Of a stretch of DNA of 8,740 nucleotides, positions 5,988 through 8,740 are shown piece by piece. The notes below the pieces were generated by a model. It did not search any database and was not told where the DNA came from. It saw only the letters and a list, made by a program, of their open reading frames with translations. The DNA comes from an uncultured Solirubrobacter sp. Lineage in GTDB: Bacteria; Actinomycetota; Thermoleophilia; Solirubrobacterales; Solirubrobacteraceae. Numbering within the stretch: the first letter of the stretch is position 1; each line of letters begins with the position of its first letter. The translations under genes were made by a program, and so were the position numbers. The stretch covers positions 1 through 8,740 of the forward strand of contig CALMNS010000699.1 of NCBI GenBank assembly GCA_937871635.1, written 5' to 3'.

Positions 5988-6191
5988 TCAACGCCCCATG
6001 AGCCGTCTCGCCCGCCAGGAAGCGGATCGACGCTCCCAGAGGGGCCGCCCTCCGCTCCTCGCGTCGTCGTACGCACCGCGGAGCGGATCGATGTCGCCGT
6101 TCAGGCTGGTGCGCAGGGCGGTGCGCAGGCGCTGCCCCCTCGCGACCGCCGGCCACTCGCCGGCGCCGGACCGTACTCCGGGGACGACCAC
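5988..6191 (-). CDS. Doubtful small ORF overlapping the mmsA stop
   Basis: A 67-codon frame begins with a GTG whose first base is the last base of the mmsA stop codon (TAGTG at 6189-6193) and ends with TGA at 5988-5990, exactly at the edge of the palindromic element. The middle (RTALRTSLNGDIDPLRGAYD, about residues 24-43) has coding-like codons with mostly G or C third bases; both ends are Arg/Gly/Ala-rich. No family is recognised and no Shine-Dalgarno beyond coupling is seen. It could be a small coupled gene, a decayed fragment, or chance. Confidence 0.22.
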   Translation of the reverse strand: MVVPGVRSGAGEWPAVARGQRLRTALRTSLNGDIDPLRGAYDDARSGGRPLWERRSASWRARRLMGR

Positions 6192-7702
6192 TAGCGCGAG
6201 GTCGGGAACCCGAGGTCGACGCCCCGCTGGCTCGGATCGGGCCAGCGGCGGGTGACCACCTTGTTACGGGTGTAGAAGCGGACGCCGTCCGGGCCGTGGA
6301 CGTGCAGGTCGCCGAACAGGGAGCCCTTCCAGCCGCCGAAGGAGTGGTAGGCCATCGGCACCGGGATCGGAACGTTGATCCCCACCATGCCGGCCGAGAC
6401 GTCGTGCTCGAACGCCCGGGCCGCCCCTCCGTCGTTCGTGAAGATCGCGGCACCGTTGCCGTAGGGGCTCTCGTTGACCAGGGTCAGCGCCTCGTCGTAG
6501 CTCTCCGTACGCACGACGACGAGCACCGGGCCGAAGATCTCCTCGTCGTAGACCGCCATCCCGGGCCGGACGCGGTCGAAGAGCGTCGGCCCGAGGAAGT
6601 GGCCGCCCTCGTGCCCTGCGACCTCGAGCCCCCGGCCGTCGACCAGGAGCTCTGCTCCCTCGCCCGCGCCGGCGTCGACGAGCCCGGCCACCTTCGCCCG
6701 GTGCCGGTCAGAGACGAGCGGGCCCATGTCCGTCCCGGCCTCCGTCCCGTCCCCGACCCGCAGCGCGGCGATGCGCTCCCGCACCGCGGCGAGCAGCGGC
6801 TCGGCGACGTCGCCGACGCAGACCGCGACGGAGACGGCCATGCAGCGCTGCCCGGCCGAGCCGTAGCCGGCGGAGACGAGCGCGTCGGCGGCGAGGTCGA
6901 GGTCCGCGTCGGGGAGGACGACGGCGTGGTTCTTGGCCCCGCCGAGCGCCTGGACGCGCTTGCCGTGCGCGGTCCCCGTCTCGTAGACGTGGCGCGCGAT
7001 CGGCGTCGAGCCGACGAAGGAGACCGCGGCGATCCCCGGATGGCCGAGGATCGCGTCGACCGCGACCCGGTCGCCGTGGACGACGCTGAAGACGCCGTCC
7101 GGGAGCCCGGCCTCCGCGAGCATCCCGGCCATGAGGAGCGACGCCGAGGGATCCTGCTCGGAGGGTTTGAGGACGAACGCGTTGCCGCAGGCCAGGGCGA
7201 CCGGCACCATCCACATGGGCACCATGACCGGGAAGTTGAACGGGGTGATGCCGGCCACGACGCCGAGCGGCTGGCGCAGCGAGTAGGAGTCCACCCCGCC
7301 CGAGACCTGCGCCGACATCTCGCCCTTGAGGAGGTGCCCGAGCCCGCACGCGAACTCGACGACCTCGAGCCCGCGCTGGACCTCCCCGGCCGCGTCGGCG
7401 AGGACCTTGCCGTGCTCGCGGGTGACGATCTTCGCCAGCTCGTCGCGGCGGGCGTGCATCTGCTCGCGGAAGGCGAAGAGCACCTTGGTGCGCGTGGCCA
7501 GGGAGCTCTCGCCCCATTCGCGCGCCGCCGCCGTCGCGGCCGTCACCGCCTCGTCGACGACCTCCGGGCCCGCGAGCGGCACCCGGGCGACGACCTCGCC
7601 GGTCGCCGACTCGGTCACCTCGTGGTGGCGCTCGGCCGGGCGGGGATCGGAGCGGCCTCCGATCCAGTGGGTCAGCGTGGCGGGTTCGGTCGCGGTGGCC
7701 AT
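6191..7702 (-). CDS. mmsA: CoA-acylating methylmalonate-semialdehyde dehydrogenase
   Basis: A 503-residue cytosolic aldehyde dehydrogenase of the MmsA/IolA type. It converts (methyl)malonate semialdehyde plus CoA and NAD+ to propionyl- or acetyl-CoA and CO2, in valine, beta-alanine, inositol or related degradation. Family marks are TPFNFPVMVPMWM at 153-165 (Asn156), KPSEQDPSA at 179-187, FVGSTPIA at 229-236 and the catalytic Cys287 in GQRCMA at 284-289. The motif LGGAKNH at 253-259 lacks the Glu that ordinary aldehyde dehydrogenases use as general base; this absence is typical of the CoA-acylating MMSDH group and supports the call. Length is normal (about 490-505). A GGAGGGAG lies 12 nt before the ATG at 7700-7702; an out-of-frame ATG sits closer to it. 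The gene lies downstream of a TetR regulator on the same strand, but a strong hairpin separates them, so it may have its own promoter. Confidence 0.93.
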   Translation of the reverse strand: MATATEPATLTHWIGGRSDPRPAERHHEVTESATGEVVARVPLAGPEVVDEAVTAATAAAREWGESSLATRTKVLFAFREQMHARRDELAKIVTREHGKVLADAAGEVQRGLEVVEFACGLGHLLKGEMSAQVSGGVDSYSLRQPLGVVAGITPFNFPVMVPMWMVPVALACGNAFVLKPSEQDPSASLLMAGMLAEAGLPDGVFSVVHGDRVAVDAILGHPGIAAVSFVGSTPIARHVYETGTAHGKRVQALGGAKNHAVVLPDADLDLAADALVSAGYGSAGQRCMAVSVAVCVGDVAEPLLAAVRERIAALRVGDGTEAGTDMGPLVSDRHRAKVAGLVDAGAGEGAELLVDGRGLEVAGHEGGHFLGPTLFDRVRPGMAVYDEEIFGPVLVVVRTESYDEALTLVNESPYGNGAAIFTNDGGAARAFEHDVSAGMVGINVPIPVPMAYHSFGGWKGSLFGDLHVHGPDGVRFYTRNKVVTRRWPDPSQRGVDLGFPTSR

Positions 7703-7764
7703 GGGTGCATGGTGCTCCCTCCGGCGCGGACTGCCAACCGACGTCGCGACATCTTCGCCCTCCC

Positions 7765-7792
7765 GCGGCGCGACGACCCGTCGTCCCGCCGC
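7765..7792 (-). terminator. Hairpin just after the TetR gene
   Basis: GCGGCG-C-GACGAC (7765-7777) and GTCGTC-C-CGCCGC (7780-7792) form a 12-bp stem with one C-C mismatch and a CC loop, starting 1 bp after the TetR stop at 7794-7796. On the minus strand it would end or weaken TetR transcription before mmsA, 63 bp further on. No T-tract follows. Confidence 0.5.
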
Positions 7793-7793
7793 G

Positions 7794-8429
7794 TCAGCCC
7801 GTGATGCCGACGGTCAGCTTCGCCTCGACGGCGGCCAGGTCGCAGCCCGTCGCGGTCGACGCGTAGGAGCGGATGAGCCGCTCCGCCTGCTCGAGCGAGA
7901 TGGCCGACCCGGCGACGACGTGGTACCCGTAGGCGTCTTCGAGCGCGACGAGGTTGCAGGCCACCGAGGTGGCGCTGGCCGTCAGCTCGAACACGCCGCG
8001 GGCCACGCCGTTCTCGAGCACGGACCGGTACAGCTCGGTCTGGCGGGTGTACAGGCTGGCGCGGAGCACGGCCTCGAGCCGCCGGTGCCGCGCGTGCGGC
8101 GCGAACTCGTACAGCAGCGCGGCCAGCTCGTCGTCCGGGCCGCTCGGCAGGCCGGACCGGATCATCACCACGAGCCGTTCGCTCGGGTCGGCGATCGGCT
8201 CCACGGCGCGCCAGCGCTCCGAGCAGAACCGCTCTACGGCCTCCTCGTAGACGGTGTCGAACAGCGTGCCGAGCTCCGGGTAGTAGTACGTCACCGAGCC
8301 CGGGGCCATTCCCGCCGCCTCGGCGACGTCGCGGATGCGCACCGTCGCGAGGCCCTGCTCGACGATCACGCGCCTCGCGGCCTGCACGAGCAGCTCCCGC
8401 CTCGCCTGCTGGTTCTTCGGCCGCGCCAC
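7794..8429 (-). CDS. TetR/AcrR-family transcriptional regulator
   Basis: A 211-residue cytosolic DNA-binding repressor of typical TetR length. The N-terminal helix-turn-helix domain is clear: ARRELLVQAARRVIVEQGL at 9-27, then IRDVAEAAGMAPGSVTYYYP at 32-51 with the recognition helix and the usual Y-Y-Y/F ending. The C-terminal ligand domain (about 60-211) is helical, Ala/Leu/Arg-rich and gives no ligand hint. The start is taken as the GTG at 8427-8429 (MARPKNQQARR), since the frame's upstream extension to 8594 is Cys/Ser-rich, unlike a TetR N-terminus, and would run through the operator-like dyad. The gene is divergent from a lipoprotein gene, with the dyad at 8530-8559 between them, and upstream of mmsA. 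It plausibly represses itself, the lipoprotein operon and perhaps mmsA; this is inference. Confidence 0.9.
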   Translation of the reverse strand: MARPKNQQARRELLVQAARRVIVEQGLATVRIRDVAEAAGMAPGSVTYYYPELGTLFDTVYEEAVERFCSERWRAVEPIADPSERLVVMIRSGLPSGPDDELAALLYEFAPHARHRRLEAVLRASLYTRQTELYRSVLENGVARGVFELTASATSVACNLVALEDAYGYHVVAGSAISLEQAERLIRSYASTATGCDLAAVEAKLTVGITG

Positions 8430-8512
8430 GCGTGCATCTTCGCGCAAACAGGGCGGGTTGCAAGATTTCGTTGCCTCGCAGGCCAAAGAATGGCTCGAAC
8501 GAACCTGTCCGC

Positions 8513-8541
8513 TTGACTTTTTCGCCCAACTGTTCTTTGCT
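8513..8541 (+). promoter_or_regulatory. Candidate promoter for the lipoprotein gene
   Basis: TTGACT at 8513-8518 is a good -35 match. Seventeen bases later TTTGCT at 8536-8541 is a weak -10 (first, third and last T kept). The -10 lies inside the left arm of the dyad at 8530-8559, so a repressor bound there would block it. The 8430-8582 stretch is visibly richer in A/T than its surroundings, as expected of a promoter region. Confidence 0.35.
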
Positions 8542-8559
8542 GCGCATCGCAAAGAACAG
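8530..8559. promoter_or_regulatory. Perfect 11-bp-arm dyad, probable TetR operator
   Basis: CTGTTCTTTGC at 8530-8540 and GCAAAGAACAG at 8549-8559 are exact reverse complements around the 8-nt centre TGCGCATC. A partial copy of the half-site, CCAAAGAATGG, occurs at 8483-8493. The dyad lies 23 bp before the lipoprotein ATG and 100 bp from the TetR start, overlapping a candidate promoter, which suits an operator read by the neighbouring regulator. A 30-bp span is long for one TetR dimer, so two dimers, or an RNA hairpin in the lipoprotein leader, are alternatives. Confidence 0.6.
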
Positions 8560-8582
8560 GCGGGTGACCGGGGGAGTCTGCG

Positions 8583-8740
8583 ATGGGGATGCAAGGGAAG
8601 TCACGCCGGATCGCCGCGCTGGCCCTCGCCGGAGCGGCGTTCGCGGCGGTGCCGGCGTGCGGCGGGAGCTCCGGCAAGGACGCCGGCGCCACCGGGGCCG
8701 ACGCCCCGAAGCTGTCGCCCACGACCGCGGCGGCCAAGGG
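8583..8740 (+). CDS. Lipoprotein, probable ABC-transporter substrate-binding protein (3' end cut off)
   Basis: The frame from ATG at 8583-8585 stays open to the window end, showing 52 residues of a longer protein. It begins with a Sec lipoprotein signal: MGMQGKSRR (positive n-region), the hydrophobic stretch IAALALAGAAFAA at 10-22, then the lipobox VPAC at 23-26, with Cys26 the lipid-attached residue. A Gly/Ser/Asp/Ala-rich tether follows (GGSSGKDAGATG at 27-38). GGGGGAG at 8570-8576, 6 nt before the ATG, is a strong Shine-Dalgarno and decides this start over the ATG at 8589. High-GC Gram-positives commonly anchor solute-binding proteins this way. The next residues (DAPKLSPTTAAAKG) do not identify a family. 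Placement divergent from a TetR gene and near mmsA suggests uptake of a compound whose breakdown uses mmsA, which is inference. Confidence 0.75.
   Translation, partial: MGMQGKSRRIAALALAGAAFAAVPACGGSSGKDAGATGADAPKLSPTTAAAK

Larger units (their letters stand above)
5492..6190. other. 699-bp noncoding region between convergent genes
   Basis: This gap separates the facing 3' ends of the acyl-CoA dehydrogenase and semialdehyde dehydrogenase genes. Bases 5492-5591 hold two hairpins. In 5592-5770 I see only GC-rich sequence without a convincing gene or repeat. Bases 5771-5987 form a nested palindromic element, and 5988-6191 hold one doubtful minus-strand ORF. Other open frames here translate to Pro/Arg/Gly-rich sequence or read straight through the palindromes, and do not look like proteins. 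Its length is unusual next to the tight spacing elsewhere in the window. Confidence 0.7.

Noticed and set aside
5826..6255. Plus-strand frames through the palindromic region (containing repeated VRLTDG-like peptides)
   Set aside because: The repeated peptides come from reading the DNA palindromes in both directions; the rest is Arg/Pro/Ser-rich and has no protein-like features.
6296..7804. Long plus-strand frame (502 codons) across mmsA
   Set aside because: It is a mirror of the mmsA codons; the translation is Arg/Asp/Val-rich with no family features.
8430..8594. N-terminal extension of the TetR regulator to 8594
   Set aside because: The extra residues are Cys/Ser-rich and unlike TetR, they read through the dyad, and the GTG at 8429 gives the normal family length and N-terminus.

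Overview
This window is very GC-rich DNA, with G or C dominating third codon positions. It carries metabolic, transport and regulatory genes of actinobacterial type. The protein styles suggest a high-GC actinobacterium, perhaps of the Thermoleophilia (Solirubrobacter/Conexibacter-like). These include an MCAD-like acyl-CoA dehydrogenase, a CoA-acylating semialdehyde dehydrogenase, a TetR regulator, an Ala/Gly-rich lipoprotein, and a small membrane protein with duplicated Arg-rich segments. That placement is an inference from style only. No rRNA, tRNA, transposase, phage gene or CRISPR array was seen.

Layout. (1) 1-1241: the possible tail of a plus-strand gene, a hairpin, and a divergent aldo/keto reductase-like gene on the minus strand. 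(2) 1256-3417: a plus-strand pair, a CAX-type Ca2+/H+ antiporter and a TerC/Alx-family membrane protein, overlapping by 4 bp. This looks like a divalent-cation module. (3) 3464-4211: two small minus-strand genes of unknown function, one acidic and one membrane-anchored with an internal duplication. (4) 4212-5491: a divergent intergenic region holding a perfect 16-bp TetR-type operator, then an acyl-CoA dehydrogenase whose usual catalytic Glu is Asp. (5) 5492-6190: about 700 bp between convergent genes, with terminator-like hairpins and a 217-bp nested palindromic element (two 60-bp-phased palindromes inside a larger inverted repeat), plus a doubtful 67-codon ORF. (6) 6191-8740: a methylmalonate-semialdehyde dehydrogenase (mmsA-like) and a TetR regulator on the minus strand, divergent from a lipoprotein gene cut by the window end. 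A perfect 11-bp-arm dyad lies between the TetR and lipoprotein genes.

How the genes may work together. The antiporter/TerC pair probably handles Ca2+/Mn2+ export. The acyl-CoA dehydrogenase and the semialdehyde dehydrogenase both feed acyl-CoA or propionyl/acetyl-CoA metabolism, and each appears to have local TetR-style control. The right-hand cluster (lipoprotein, TetR, CoA-acylating dehydrogenase) has the shape of an uptake-plus-catabolism locus, but its substrate is not visible here.

Nothing here is clearly a new defence or mobile system. The least explained items are the nested palindrome at 5771-5987, the aldo/keto reductase lacking two tetrad residues, and the Glu-to-Asp acyl-CoA dehydrogenase.
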